Positions 45,678-54,337 are shown, counted from the stretch's first letter. The stretch: 64,000 bases of DNA from Alkalicoccus saliphilus (GCF_003044065.1 NZ_PZJJ01000001.1:62001-126000); one strand, 5' to 3'. The notes: generated by a model not told the origin, from the letters alone. Made by a program: numbers and translations.

Positions 45678-47135
45678 TTAGACATCTTCCGGGGACGCAC
45701 CTTGTCCGGCGGCATCTTCGTTAAGTACCCGGGACAAAATTTTTGCTCCCTGCATCACTACCGGGATCCCCCCTCCAGGGTGTACTGAAGCTCCGACAGC
45801 ATATACATTATCGTAGGCAAAAGGCTTAACCTGCGGTCTGAATATTCCAGACTGGCTCATCGACGGCGCGAGCCCGAAGCTGCCGCCGGAGAAAAGGCCG
45901 TCAATCTTTGCTTCATATGGGCTCCGGACATGTTCCCATACGGTTTTTGTTTCCAGGTTTTCATCCACTTTTTCTATTAATTTCCTCTTAATAAGTGTAG
46001 CATAATCCTGGTATTCTTTTCTTGTAATGTGACGTCCAGCCGGGACGGGAACGAGAACATAAGCTACCCCCTGCCCCTCCGGTGCCAGCGATGAATCAAT
46101 TAAGGAGGGATTGAATACATAAAAAGAGGGGTCCCGGTTCAGCCGGTATTTTTTAAATACATCGTTCATATGGTTATCGAGATTTTCTCCCATGAAAAAG
46201 TTATGCACGTACTCTGTATCCAGCGGTTCATTCAGTCCGAAATAAAACAACAGACATCCGGAAGAACTTTTATAGGATCGGGAAGGTTCTCTTACAAGTT
46301 TTTCAGCAAGCGGGAATTCACCGTTTAAAACTACTCTGTCTGCGTTTTCAACAACTTCATCGACCTTTACTCCTGTGCAGCGCGTCCCATCCGTTACGAG
46401 AGCCTCTACTTCTGCATTTGTACGAACGGTAACACCTCTTTCTTCCATTGCCTCTGTAAGTACTTCTGCAAGACCTGCGTATCCTCCTTTAACATACCAT
46501 ATTCCATGAGCATGCTCGCTGTAAGAAACAAGCGAATAAATGGCTGGTGTTTCGGAAGGAGAACCTCCAATATACAGTGTCTGCAGGGAGAAAGCATCCT
46601 GGAGTTTAGGGTGCTTAAAATAAGCAGCGGCCTGTTTACGAACTGACTGGTAAGCCCGGAGTTTCCAAAGTGTTTTTACATTTTTCGGCGTCCAGAAGGA
46701 GCGGCGTGTCAAAAAAGCTTTTGTAAGAAAAGCCTCTTTCCCTTCAGTAAATCTTGTTTCCATGTCTGTCATATATTTATCAAAGTTTTTTTCCTCTCCT
46801 GGAAACAGCCGGCGGATTTCTTCTTTTTGTTTTTCAGTACTGCTCCACTTCAAAAACGTTGTGCCGTCGGGAAAATGCAGGGGATAAAGCGGATCTATCC
46901 GCTGCATCTCCACCCTGTTTTTTAAGTCGAGCTCTTCGAGAATCTCTTTAATCATATCCGGCAGAAGAACTACGGTCGGCCCTTCATCCACTTTGTAATC
47001 TCCATGCCGGTGATAGGCAAGCCTTCCACCGGTGCTCGATTTTTTTTCGAACAATGTCACTTCACTGCCTGCTTTATTTTCGTAAAGGGCAGTGATCATT
47101 CCGCCTATTCCACCGCCAGCTATAATTGTTTTCAT
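45678..47135 (-). CDS. Second CrtN-family FAD desaturase/oxidase
   Basis: A 485-residue paralogue of CrtN and CrtP. N-terminal FAD motif IIAGGGIGGMITALY...EKKSSTGGRL, middle LQTLYIGGSPSETPAIYSL, C-terminal AVGASVHPGGGIPVVMQGAK. It overlaps the upstream crtN by four bases (ATGA). Three CrtN-type genes are known in other pigmented bacilli (often called crtNa, crtNb, crtNc); this one is nearer CrtN than CrtP but lacks the YSCS.F.Y segment strength. It may extend desaturation or oxidise an end group; sequence alone does not settle it. Confidence 0.82.
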   Translation of the reverse strand: MKTIIAGGGIGGMITALYENKAGSEVTLFEKKSSTGGRLAYHRHGDYKVDEGPTVVLLPDMIKEILEELDLKNRVEMQRIDPLYPLHFPDGTTFLKWSSTEKQKEEIRRLFPGEEKNFDKYMTDMETRFTEGKEAFLTKAFLTRRSFWTPKNVKTLWKLRAYQSVRKQAAAYFKHPKLQDAFSLQTLYIGGSPSETPAIYSLVSYSEHAHGIWYVKGGYAGLAEVLTEAMEERGVTVRTNAEVEALVTDGTRCTGVKVDEVVENADRVVLNGEFPLAEKLVREPSRSYKSSSGCLLFYFGLNEPLDTEYVHNFFMGENLDNHMNDVFKKYRLNRDPSFYVFNPSLIDSSLAPEGQGVAYVLVPVPAGRHITRKEYQDYATLIKRKLIEKVDENLETKTVWEHVRSPYEAKIDGLFSGGSFGLAPSMSQSGIFRPQVKPFAYDNVYAVGASVHPGGGIPVVMQGAKILSRVLNEDAAGQGASPEDV

Positions 47136-48622
47136 GATTTAACCTTCTTTCTGACTTCGTGCACCAGCAGGTTCGAAGTGATTCGTGCAGATTCAAAGAT
47201 AGTTGGAAGTCCGCTTCCCGGGTGAGTGCCTCCTCCTGTAAGCCAGAGACCATTGATATCTTCAAACTGATTGTGGGGACGAAAATACATCATCTGTCCG
47301 AGATTATGGGAAAGATTGAATGTAGCCCCCTGATAAATATCTTTTTCATATTCCCATTCGTAAGGTGTCAGTATTTCTTCCACTTCAATATAATTCTCTA
47401 TGTCAGGAATCCCTGTTTTAGCAGCCACTTCCTGCATAATAAGATCCCGGAACCTTTTTTTATTTTCCTCCCAGTTTATACCACTGAAGTTATTGGCTAC
47501 CGGAGCCAGAATGTAGAGCGCTGATTTTCCTGCCGGTGCCAGAGTGTCATCGGTAACGGAGGCATTATGGATATAAATCGATGGATCCCGGGAAAGCTTT
47601 CCGAGTTTCGTGATTTCTTCAACATTTTGTTTATAATCTTTGGAGAAAAATATTGTGTGATGATCGAGATTCACTTTTTTATTAATTCCAGCATAAATCA
47701 TAAAGGTGGAGCAGGAGTATTTTTTCTTTTCAAGTTTTGCGTCTGTATATTTGCTTCTATATTTATCATCAATTAAGTGCTTCATGCTGTTGGCAAAGTC
47801 TGCATTCATCACAATATGGTCTGCGCGTATCACGGAGTCATCTTCCAGCCTTAAAGACTGAACTTTTTTATCGTGAACTTCAATCTTTTTTATACCCTTC
47901 TGCAAATGAATACGCGCCCCGTTTTCTTCTGCTGCCTGAGCCATTGCTTTGGTCAGCTGATTCAATCCGCCCCGCGGGTGATATATACCGTATTCGTGCT
48001 CCATAAACGAAAGAATACTGAAAGCTCCCGGACATTCCCACGGGGACATCCCCAAATATTTCGACTGAAAGGTAAAGGAAAGTTTCAGGCGTTCATCATC
48101 AAAGTATTTGGAAAGAACGTCGTGAAGTGTTTTACCGACCTCAAGTTCCGGAAGTGCTTTAATACTCCGCCATCTCATATAATCGAGAAGTGAAGCATGA
48201 TTTTCCTGAAGAATTGGGGAAAGAGCCGCAAGTTTCTTTCTCGTATCACGCATAAATTTCTTGTATGCAGGACCGCTTCCGGGAAAATGTTTTTCTACTT
48301 CTGCAAACATGTTTTCTTCATCGCTGCTTGCCCTGATTTTCATCCCGTCAAAAACGAGTGAATACATTGGGTCCAGCCTGATTAAATCGACATAATCATG
48401 AAGATTTTTCCCGCTGTCCCTAAAAATATTTTCCAGAATGTGCGGCATGCTGAAAAACGTAGGACCAAGGTCGAAAGTGTAGCCTTCTTTAGTAAAAGAA
48501 GAAGTTCTCCCCCCCAGATAACTTTGTTTTTCATAAACATCCACATCGTATCCTTCAGCTGACAGCAGCATTGCTGCAGCCAGTCCTCCGGGTCCGGCAC
48601 CGATAACTGCCACTTGTGTCAT
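47132..48622 (-). CDS. crtN: Dehydrosqualene desaturase CrtN
   Basis: A 496-residue FAD-dependent desaturase turning 4,4'-diapophytoene into diaponeurosporene or diapolycopene. FAD motif AVIGAGPGGLAAAMLL...EKQSYLGGRT, then DLGPTFFSMP, the segment KYSCSTFMIYAGI and LSRDPSIYIHNASVTDDTLAPAGKSALY, which parallels S. aureus CrtN closely, and the C-terminal GGGTHPGSGLPTI. GAGGAAGAGGGTGAG precedes the start. First gene of the operon, 44 bases behind a sigma-B-type promoter. Confidence 0.88.
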   Translation of the reverse strand: MTQVAVIGAGPGGLAAAMLLSAEGYDVDVYEKQSYLGGRTSSFTKEGYTFDLGPTFFSMPHILENIFRDSGKNLHDYVDLIRLDPMYSLVFDGMKIRASSDEENMFAEVEKHFPGSGPAYKKFMRDTRKKLAALSPILQENHASLLDYMRWRSIKALPELEVGKTLHDVLSKYFDDERLKLSFTFQSKYLGMSPWECPGAFSILSFMEHEYGIYHPRGGLNQLTKAMAQAAEENGARIHLQKGIKKIEVHDKKVQSLRLEDDSVIRADHIVMNADFANSMKHLIDDKYRSKYTDAKLEKKKYSCSTFMIYAGINKKVNLDHHTIFFSKDYKQNVEEITKLGKLSRDPSIYIHNASVTDDTLAPAGKSALYILAPVANNFSGINWEENKKRFRDLIMQEVAAKTGIPDIENYIEVEEILTPYEWEYEKDIYQGATFNLSHNLGQMMYFRPHNQFEDINGLWLTGGGTHPGSGLPTIFESARITSNLLVHEVRKKVKS

Positions 48623-48665
48623 TTTGACTCACCCTCTTCCTCAATCTATGCTTCTAATCCCTTTA

Positions 48666-48691
48666 ATACCCCTGTTTTATAACTGATAAAC
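48666..48691 (-). promoter_or_regulatory. Sigma-B-type promoter of the crtN operon
   Basis: On the minus strand, GTTTAT (48691-48686), a 14-base spacer and GGGTAT (48671-48666), a textbook general-stress sigma-B promoter. No competing sigma-A promoter is obvious in this gap. S. aureus crt genes are likewise sigma-B controlled. Confidence 0.82.
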
Positions 48692-48725
48692 AATATTTGT
48701 ATAACATTTGTACGCCTTCAAATTG

Positions 48726-48768
48726 AAAAATCGGCTCTTTCTCCTATGGACGGAAGAGCCGGAAAAAA
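48726..48768 (-). terminator. Terminator after the methyltransferase gene
   Basis: On the minus strand, CGGCTCTT...AAGAGCCG followed by ATTTTTC, six bases past the stop. It separates this gene from the crtN promoter. Confidence 0.75.
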
Positions 48769-48773
48769 ATCTC

Positions 48774-49763
48774 TTATTTTTTCTTTTTCAGCGTAATTAA
48801 ATACCATCCGCCTTCACGGATTAAAGGCTTCATTCCTGCGACACGGAAACCAGCTTCCTTAGCGTCCTTTTTAATGCTGTCGGGAGAAGGAAGTGGATAA
48901 AGATTGCTGTGAGCTGTCATAAACGTATTAAAAGCTGCAGTGAAAGCCGCCCCGTGTTTTGCTTTTACAAGCGGGCAGATAATAGTAACGGATCCTTGTT
49001 TGGAAAGCACTCTCGCAAAGCGGTGGAAAAGACCGGCTCTGTCTTCCGGCTTAAAGTAATAAAGCAGGTTATGGGCCATAATCATATCTGCTTTACCGTC
49101 ATAAGATTCCAGAAAATCAATAATGTCGCCTTCGCGAATATCAATATGACTGCTTACTTTTTCCCTCGCTTTTTCAACAACTTCCGGACTTAACTCCACT
49201 CCAATAAGCTCTGTTTTAGGATGCTTTCGATGGATGGAGCTTAAATAACCGCAGTATCCGCATCCAAGATCGATAATGGCATCAGGTTTTTCTTTCTTCA
49301 CCCACTTAAGAATCGGGGATACCGCTGCCTTTTCAAGAAATGTAGAAGTTTCTGCAACTATCTCTGAAAACTTTTCGGATAGATATGTAAGACGCTCATC
49401 CGATTCGAGAAGCTCTGGATATTTCAGCAGGGTAGGTATATGAAGTTCCATCATCTCACTTAGTAAAATACCTACTGATTCACTGCTGGCTTTTGAGGCG
49501 TATTTAATCATTTTTTTGTTTGCTTTAAACTTCCCTCTCCCAGTTTCTTTCAAGTGTCCTACTTCCACACCTACGTCCACCCACCGCTGAAGCAGTTCAC
49601 TCGACAGATTAAACCTGGAAGCGGTATCTTCAACAGAAGCAGGGCTTTCAAACCTATCAAACAGATTCAAGTCATACCCTACGTGGGCATGCCATGTTTC
49701 CAGAAAATTTTCGTTCGTTTTCATCCAGTTCCGTGCCTGAATCATACGCTGCAGTTCACTCAC
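48774..49763 (-). CDS. SAM-dependent methyltransferase next to the carotenoid genes
   Basis: A class I methyltransferase, 329 residues from GTG 49763 (AAGGTGG five bases upstream; GTG 49772 is an alternative). The N-terminal about 120 residues are a winged-helix-like dimerisation domain (VEDTASRFNLSSELLQRWVDVG) as in O-methyltransferases. SAM motif I is IIDLGCGYCGYLS, then LIGVELS and AHNLLYYF. Its domain build resembles small-molecule O-methyltransferases. Its place suggests methylation of the carotenoid carboxyl or a hydroxyl, but a separate pathway is possible. Confidence 0.78.
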   Translation of the reverse strand: MSELQRMIQARNWMKTNENFLETWHAHVGYDLNLFDRFESPASVEDTASRFNLSSELLQRWVDVGVEVGHLKETGRGKFKANKKMIKYASKASSESVGILLSEMMELHIPTLLKYPELLESDERLTYLSEKFSEIVAETSTFLEKAAVSPILKWVKKEKPDAIIDLGCGYCGYLSSIHRKHPKTELIGVELSPEVVEKAREKVSSHIDIREGDIIDFLESYDGKADMIMAHNLLYYFKPEDRAGLFHRFARVLSKQGSVTIICPLVKAKHGAAFTAAFNTFMTAHSNLYPLPSPDSIKKDAKEAGFRVAGMKPLIREGGWYLITLKKKK

Positions 49764-49890
49764 ATAGTCCACCTTCTTTTCTTTAACTTTAATATGACCG
49801 ACGGAGGTTTGTAGAAAAACAGCTCGTCGTTATGGGTTGTAAGCCCTATTCCCTGTCATATTCCTCTATAAACCAGTGCTATAATGAATT

Positions 49891-50358
49891 TTAAATATTT
49901 TCCTGTTCCCGGATATAGGAAAGAAGCGCATCCGTGCCCTCATCTATGAGTATGTAGGTTTCATTAAAATCTCCTGTCATATAAGGATCCGGAACATCCG
50001 GTTCTTTTTTTTCCGAAAGAAGGTCCAGCAGCCGGAAGGCATTGATTTCTTTTTCGTGCCCTGCCATCCGGTGAATAAAACCGAGATTGGAAGCGTCCAT
50101 CGCAGCGACGTAGTCCGCTTCGAGATCTTCAGGAGTAATTTCACGGGCAGTCATTCCTCTATCAGGAATATTCTCCCGTTCCAGAATTTTTTTCGTTCCT
50201 GCATGAGGTTTACTTCCCGCATGCCAACTGCCGGTACCTGCGGAGTCAATGTGAATGAGATGCGAAAGCCCTGCCTCTTCTACTTTCTTCCGGAGAATGG
50301 CTTCCGCCATTGGAGACCTGCAGATATTGCCTAGACAGATAAAAACAACCCGTATCAT
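49891..50358 (-). CDS. Low-molecular-weight protein tyrosine phosphatase
   Basis: A 155-residue cytoplasmic phosphatase with the P-loop VFICLGNICRSPMAEAIL (CX5R) and the general-acid Asp in VPDPYMTGDF. The same fold includes arsenate reductases, but the DPY loop and the length favour phosphotyrosine activity. The start lies 21 bases after the SDR gene, so the two are likely co-transcribed. Target proteins unknown. Confidence 0.9.
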   Translation of the reverse strand: MIRVVFICLGNICRSPMAEAILRKKVEEAGLSHLIHIDSAGTGSWHAGSKPHAGTKKILERENIPDRGMTAREITPEDLEADYVAAMDASNLGFIHRMAGHEKEINAFRLLDLLSEKKEPDVPDPYMTGDFNETYILIDEGTDALLSYIREQENI

Positions 50359-50379
50359 TAAATTACACCTTCCTTACAG

Positions 50380-51168
50380 TTATTTTTTACTAAGACGGCT
50401 CCCGGCAATTCGTTCCAGCAGCGAGGGAGCCAGCTGATACATTTTGGCTGCTGTCCCCATCCACCATGGCAGATTCAGTTCACGCCTGCGGCGGAAAAAG
50501 ATACGCACCGTTTTTTCGGCTACTTTTGAAGCTTCCATCATCATTGATGCTACATTATTACGGTATGTACCTTCCCTGTCAGCAATATGGAAAAAACCGG
50601 TTTCTACAGGCCCTGGATTAATCGTGCTGACATAAATGCCTGAATTACGCAGCTCCATTCTGCAGGCATTTGCAAAACCATTCACGGCGTGCTTTGTAGC
50701 CGAATAAACACTTGATTTAGGCGTAGCAACTTTGCCTGCAAGAGAAGATACAAATAAAATGTGACTGCCTGCATTCATTCTTGGGACAGCCGCTTTTGTA
50801 CAGGCAATGGTTCCAAGTACGTTTACACGAAACATTTCTTCAGCATCTTTCATATCAATGTCAGTGACATAATCAAATATGCCAAACCCGGCATTGTTTA
50901 CGAGAACGTCTACTTTCCCTGCTTCCGCTTCCACAGTATCAAATATCTCTTTCACGCGGTCCGCATCTGTAACGTCTCCTTTAAATACGAGCGGCAGAAT
51001 GCCCGTCTCCATCTTTATCCGTTGTGAAACTGCATGCATTTTATCTTCAGAACGGGCAATGAGGACAGGAAGGGCACCTTTACGGGCTGATTCTGCAGCT
51101 ATTTCAGCGCCTATGCCGCTCGAGCCGCCGGTTATAACGATCACTTTTTTCTGTAAATTCCTTTGCAT
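50380..51168 (-). CDS. yqjQ: Short-chain dehydrogenase (YqjQ-like)
   Basis: A 262-residue classical SDR: ITGGSSGIG cofactor motif, NNAGFG, the catalytic Ser in FVSSLAG, YSATK (YxxxK) and the NPGPVETGFF loop. The C-terminal part (WWMGTAAKMYQLAPSLLERI) is hydrophobic/amphipathic, as in the membrane-associated DltE/YqjQ group. AAAGGATG precedes the start. In B. subtilis, yqjQ also lies near proI. Substrate unknown. Confidence 0.85.
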   Translation of the reverse strand: MQRNLQKKVIVITGGSSGIGAEIAAESARKGALPVLIARSEDKMHAVSQRIKMETGILPLVFKGDVTDADRVKEIFDTVEAEAGKVDVLVNNAGFGIFDYVTDIDMKDAEEMFRVNVLGTIACTKAAVPRMNAGSHILFVSSLAGKVATPKSSVYSATKHAVNGFANACRMELRNSGIYVSTINPGPVETGFFHIADREGTYRNNVASMMMEASKVAEKTVRIFFRRRRELNLPWWMGTAAKMYQLAPSLLERIAGSRLSKK

Positions 51169-51310
51169 ACATAATCATCCTTTCCAATTAACAGTATAAC
51201 TTTTTTGTTTTCTGCTTGCGAATGATTGTGTTTTCCATATTGACATCCGGGGACGATTCAATAGATAATAAGAATAATTTTCTATTCAGAGCCGCAAAGG
51301 AGTTTTACAC

Positions 51311-52141
51311 ATGAAAATAACAATAATAGGCGGAGGCTCTATGGCTGAAGCATTAATAGCCGGCTGGACGGACGGTGTTTATCCTTCCGCTTCCCAAATA
51401 TTCGTCACTAACCGCTCGAATGATGAAAGGCTTGAGGCTCTGGCTCAAACATATGGCGTAACGGTAACACGGGATCCTGAAATTTTGACAGAAAACACGG
51501 ACTTTATCCTGCTTTCCTGTAAACCGAAAGACTGGGAGGAAGCTTTGGAACCTCTCCTGCCGCATTTGGACTCCCGCACAGCTGTAGTTTCGGTAATGGC
51601 TGGTGTAACGACAGCCTCGATGGAGGAAGTGGTGCCGGGTCAAGCCGTCATACGGACAATGCCGAATACTTCAGCTGCTGTACGGGCATCCATGACTTCT
51701 CTTTCTTTTGGTTCTTTCTGTTCAGATGAACAATCCGAACGGGCTGTCGAGCTTTTCCGGGAAGTTGGAGAAACGGCTGTAGTGGATGAAACAATGATGG
51801 ACGCCGTAACTGCACTTACCGGTACTGGGCCTGCTTATATTTACTATTTGATGGAATCGATGGAAAAAGCTGCTGCTAATATTGGCGTGCCGGAGCACAT
51901 AGGCCGGGAACTCGTAGCCCAGACACTTGTAGGTGCAAGCCGCAGGGTTCAGAAGGAGGAATCTTCCCCAAAGGAACTTTATGAACAGATTATGAGTCCC
52001 GGCGGCACGACCGAGGCCGGATTTGATGTACTGAAAAGCCGTGGGGTTCAGGAGGCTCTTATAGACTGTATTGCCGGTGCTTATGAAAGATCTCAGGAAC
52101 TTGGTAAAAAGAAAAAGCTTTCCAGCCGGTCAGACAATTAA
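51311..52141 (+). CDS. proI: Pyrroline-5-carboxylate reductase
   Basis: Last step of proline synthesis. The 276 residues have the N-terminal Rossmann motif IIGGGSMAEALIAG, the conserved VIRTMPNTSAAVRASM and the C-terminal signature TGTGPAYIYYLMESM...SPGGTTEAGFDVL. AAAGGAG lies ten bases ahead of the ATG. It is monocistronic with its own terminator. Of the Bacillus P5C reductases it sits in the proI (yqjO) position; proline is also a common osmolyte in salt-loving bacilli. Confidence 0.94.
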   Translation: MKITIIGGGSMAEALIAGWTDGVYPSASQIFVTNRSNDERLEALAQTYGVTVTRDPEILTENTDFILLSCKPKDWEEALEPLLPHLDSRTAVVSVMAGVTTASMEEVVPGQAVIRTMPNTSAAVRASMTSLSFGSFCSDEQSERAVELFREVGETAVVDETMMDAVTALTGTGPAYIYYLMESMEKAAANIGVPEHIGRELVAQTLVGASRRVQKEESSPKELYEQIMSPGGTTEAGFDVLKSRGVQEALIDCIAGAYERSQELGKKKKLSSRSDN

Positions 52142-52163
52142 CTTTCTCCTGCCATTCCGGCGG

Positions 52164-52198
52164 TAAAGACCTTCTGCTTTTTAAGAAGGTCTTTTTTA
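52164..52198 (+). terminator. Terminator after proI
   Basis: AAGACCTTCT...AGAAGGTCTTTTTT, about 25 bases past the stop. Confidence 0.9.
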
Positions 52199-52424
52199 CG
52201 CAGTGAAAGCTTCTCCGTCAGCAAAAATACAGCTGCAATCTTTATTTTTCGAGAAGGGGCGGTGCGATATAAACAGCTTCTTCCTCCTCCTGCTGATTGA
52301 AAAGCTCTCACCCCCTACTTTGTCTACTCTCTTTTTTCTTAAATACTTTCCTTTCTGCACTGCTTCTTTTTTAGTAGAATAAACAGCATGTCTTACATAT
52401 TTTTCAGCAGAGGACGAGGTAAAA

Positions 52425-53234
52425 ATGAGAACAGAAAAACGCCGTTGGAAACTTTTTTTTCAAAAAATAACAAATAGCCGTCTGTTTACTCCCGTCATTA
52501 TGACGCTTATTTTGATAAACGCTGTCATAGTCGGAATTGAGACTTACGAACATATTTACCAGGGAAATCAAATGCTGTTTTTCACTCTCGACCGGGTGCT
52601 TCTCTGGATTTTCACTGTTGAAATTGTGATAAGGCTTCTGGCAACTCCTTCTCTGAGGTATTTCTTTAAAAGCGGATGGAACTGGTTTGACTTTCTTATC
52701 GTAGCAGCGGGCCACCTTTTTGCCGGAGCTCATTTTGTAACTGTCCTGAGGGTACTCCGTGTACTGAGGGTTTTTCGTGCCGTATCCATCATTCCCTCCC
52801 TTCGACGCCTTGTCGATGCTTTAATGAGAACGATCCCCTCCCTGGGTAATATTCTTCTGCTGATGGGAATTATTTTTTATATTTTTGCCGTTATCGGTAC
52901 TATGCTGTTTCAATCGACTGCACCTGAATATTTCGGCAATCTCCAGCTTTCCCTGCTTACTCTTTTTCAGGTGGTGACACTTGAATCATGGGCTTCACAG
53001 GTAATGAGGCCGATATTCGAAGAATTGTGGTGGTCATGGATTTATTTTATAGGCTTTATACTCGTTGGTACTTTTGTTATTTTTAACCTTTTTATCGGTG
53101 TTATTGTAAGCAACGTGGAAAAAAGCGAAAAAGAAGAAGACACATCTGAGGATGATACTAAAGAAGAGCTGAAACAGCTGAGAACTGAAATAAAAGAATT
53201 AAAAGATCTTTTAAACGAACAGTATAACCGATGA
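52425..53234 (+). CDS. NaChBac-type voltage-gated sodium channel
   Basis: A 269-residue six-TM channel. S1 (about 23-43), S2 (52-72), S3 (86-102), the S4 sensor VLRVLRVLRVFRAVSIIPSLRRL with Arg every third residue, and the pore with selectivity filter VVTLESWAS, the same as Bacillus NaChBac. After S6 comes an acidic neck and a predicted coiled coil (EELKQLRTEIKELKDLLNEQ) for tetramer assembly. In alkaliphilic bacilli such channels support motility, pH homeostasis and chemotaxis. GAGGACGAGG precedes the start. Single gene. Confidence 0.93.
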   Translation: MRTEKRRWKLFFQKITNSRLFTPVIMTLILINAVIVGIETYEHIYQGNQMLFFTLDRVLLWIFTVEIVIRLLATPSLRYFFKSGWNWFDFLIVAAGHLFAGAHFVTVLRVLRVLRVFRAVSIIPSLRRLVDALMRTIPSLGNILLLMGIIFYIFAVIGTMLFQSTAPEYFGNLQLSLLTLFQVVTLESWASQVMRPIFEELWWSWIYFIGFILVGTFVIFNLFIGVIVSNVEKSEKEEDTSEDDTKEELKQLRTEIKELKDLLNEQYNR

Positions 53235-53241
53235 CTATAGA

Positions 53242-53258
53242 TGTAAGATAATCTCACA
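53242..53258 (+). promoter_or_regulatory. TnrA/GlnR box upstream of tnrA
   Basis: TGTAAGATAATCTCACA fits the TnrA consensus TGTNANAWWWTMTNACA at every position. Its centre (53250) is about 50 bases before the start point predicted from the -10 TATAGT at 53288-53293, the spacing used for TnrA activation; the matching -35 (CCCGAC) is poor. Confidence 0.88.
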
Positions 53259-53334
53259 TTTTCCCCCGACGTTCTTTCCGGTCATGGTATAGTAATAAAA
53301 AATGCCACATATTAACGGGAAGGATGGGGTTTCT

Positions 53335-53640
53335 TTGGCAGTTTCTACCTCCTATAAAAACAAAAAAGTAATTGGTATCGGTATTACCAGTGAACTGACC
53401 GGGCTGTCTGAAAGACAGATACGCTACTACGAAGAAAGAAAACTTATCCAGCCCGACCGCAGCAAAGGCGGCACGAGAAAGTATTCTTTTGAAGATGTTG
53501 AACGTCTTGTCGATATCGCAAATAAAATGGAAGATGGAATGCAGACTTTTGAAATACGTAAAGAAGAAATGAAACAGTCTGACGTAAGAAATAAAATGCT
53601 CCGCGGGCAGTTGAACGCAGCTTTCAAAATGCGCAAATAG
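53335..53640 (+). CDS. tnrA: Nitrogen regulator TnrA
   Basis: MerR-family regulator active under nitrogen limitation. TTG 53335 is preferred: GGAAGGATGGGG lies just upstream, and the N-terminus then aligns with B. subtilis TnrA; the ATG at 53302 would be almost leaderless. The 101 residues have the [26 protein letters not shown]...[13 protein letters not shown] and the C-terminal LRGQLNAAF region used by TnrA to bind glutamine synthetase/GlnK. That tail and the MQTFEI segment favour TnrA over GlnR. Confidence 0.88.
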   Translation: MAVSTSYKNKKVIGIGITSELTGLSERQIRYYEERKLIQPDRSKGGTRKYSFEDVERLVDIANKMEDGMQTFEIRKEEMKQSDVRNKMLRGQLNAAFKMRK

Positions 53641-53736
53641 CTGATAATCTCCCGGCCTGCAGGGTGTCAGAAATCACTGCAGGGCTTGTGATATTTCCCT
53701 TTTACTAATGGTTTGCACCTATAGACGCATCTTCAA

Positions 53737-53774
53737 CGCCCCGGTCTGGAAGGATTCGTTCTTCTGCCGGGGCG
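53737..53774. other. Hairpin before the cbpB promoter
   Basis: CGCCCCGG...CCGGGGCG forms a strong stem with a 22-base loop directly upstream of the cbpB -35. It has no T tract. It may be a weak tnrA terminator or a cruciform element. Confidence 0.4.
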
Positions 53775-53775
53775 A

Positions 53776-53804
53776 TTGACATTCTTCCCCAATCCGGATA
53801 TTAT
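53776..53804 (+). promoter_or_regulatory. Sigma-A promoter of cbpB
   Basis: TTGACA, a 17-base spacer and TATTAT, about 55 bases before the cbpB start. Confidence 0.8.
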
Positions 53805-53859
53805 AATGCTTGGAGAAACAATTACTCTCTAATCTACCGATAGAAAGTGTGCATAGATC

Positions 53860-54309
53860 ATGCCTGATACTCAAGATAGGGATCTGCTGAATGAAAAAAT
53901 TACGTCGTTTATTATTCCTGCAGAAGAAGTCGCTCATGTACAGCCGGATAACTCCCTTGAGCATGCCCTGCTTGTTCTTGTAAAATCCGGATATACTGCT
54001 ATTCCAGTACTTGATCTCAACAGCAGACTTAACGGTATTATAAGTAAAGCACAGATTCTTGATTCCATTCTGGGTATTGAAAGACTGGAACCGGAGAAAC
54101 TGACGGACTGCCTGGTCCATGATATGATGACTTCGAGTTATATTGCAGTTCAGGAAAATACAACTTTTGAAAAAGTAATGCAGCAGTCCATACAGCATCC
54201 GTTCGTGTGCGTAGAAAATATGCGCGGAGAATTTGTAGGTCTGATTCCAAGAAGTAAAATTCTTGCCTTTTTAAATGGCTACCTTCACGACCTTCGCAAG
54301 AAACAATAG
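53860..54309 (+). CDS. cbpB: CBS-domain cyclic-di-AMP receptor CbpB/DarB
   Basis: A 149-residue protein made of two CBS motifs. It aligns along its length with B. subtilis YkuL (DarB): VAHVQPDNSLEHALLVLVKSGYTAIPVLD and FVCVENMRGEFVGLIPR. DarB binds c-di-AMP and, when free, activates the (p)ppGpp synthetase Rel and pyruvate carboxylase, linking potassium status to the stringent response. The ribosome site ahead of the ATG is weak (GAAAG 17 bases upstream). Single gene with its own promoter. Confidence 0.88.
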   Translation: MPDTQDRDLLNEKITSFIIPAEEVAHVQPDNSLEHALLVLVKSGYTAIPVLDLNSRLNGIISKAQILDSILGIERLEPEKLTDCLVHDMMTSSYIAVQENTTFEKVMQQSIQHPFVCVENMRGEFVGLIPRSKILAFLNGYLHDLRKKQ

Positions 54310-54337
54310 CTTTTGGCGTACTTTAAAGTGTGAACAG

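Noticed and set aside
53302-53334. ATG 53302 as tnrA start
   Set aside because: No ribosome site and almost at the predicted transcript start; TTG 53335 has a good site and matches TnrA length.
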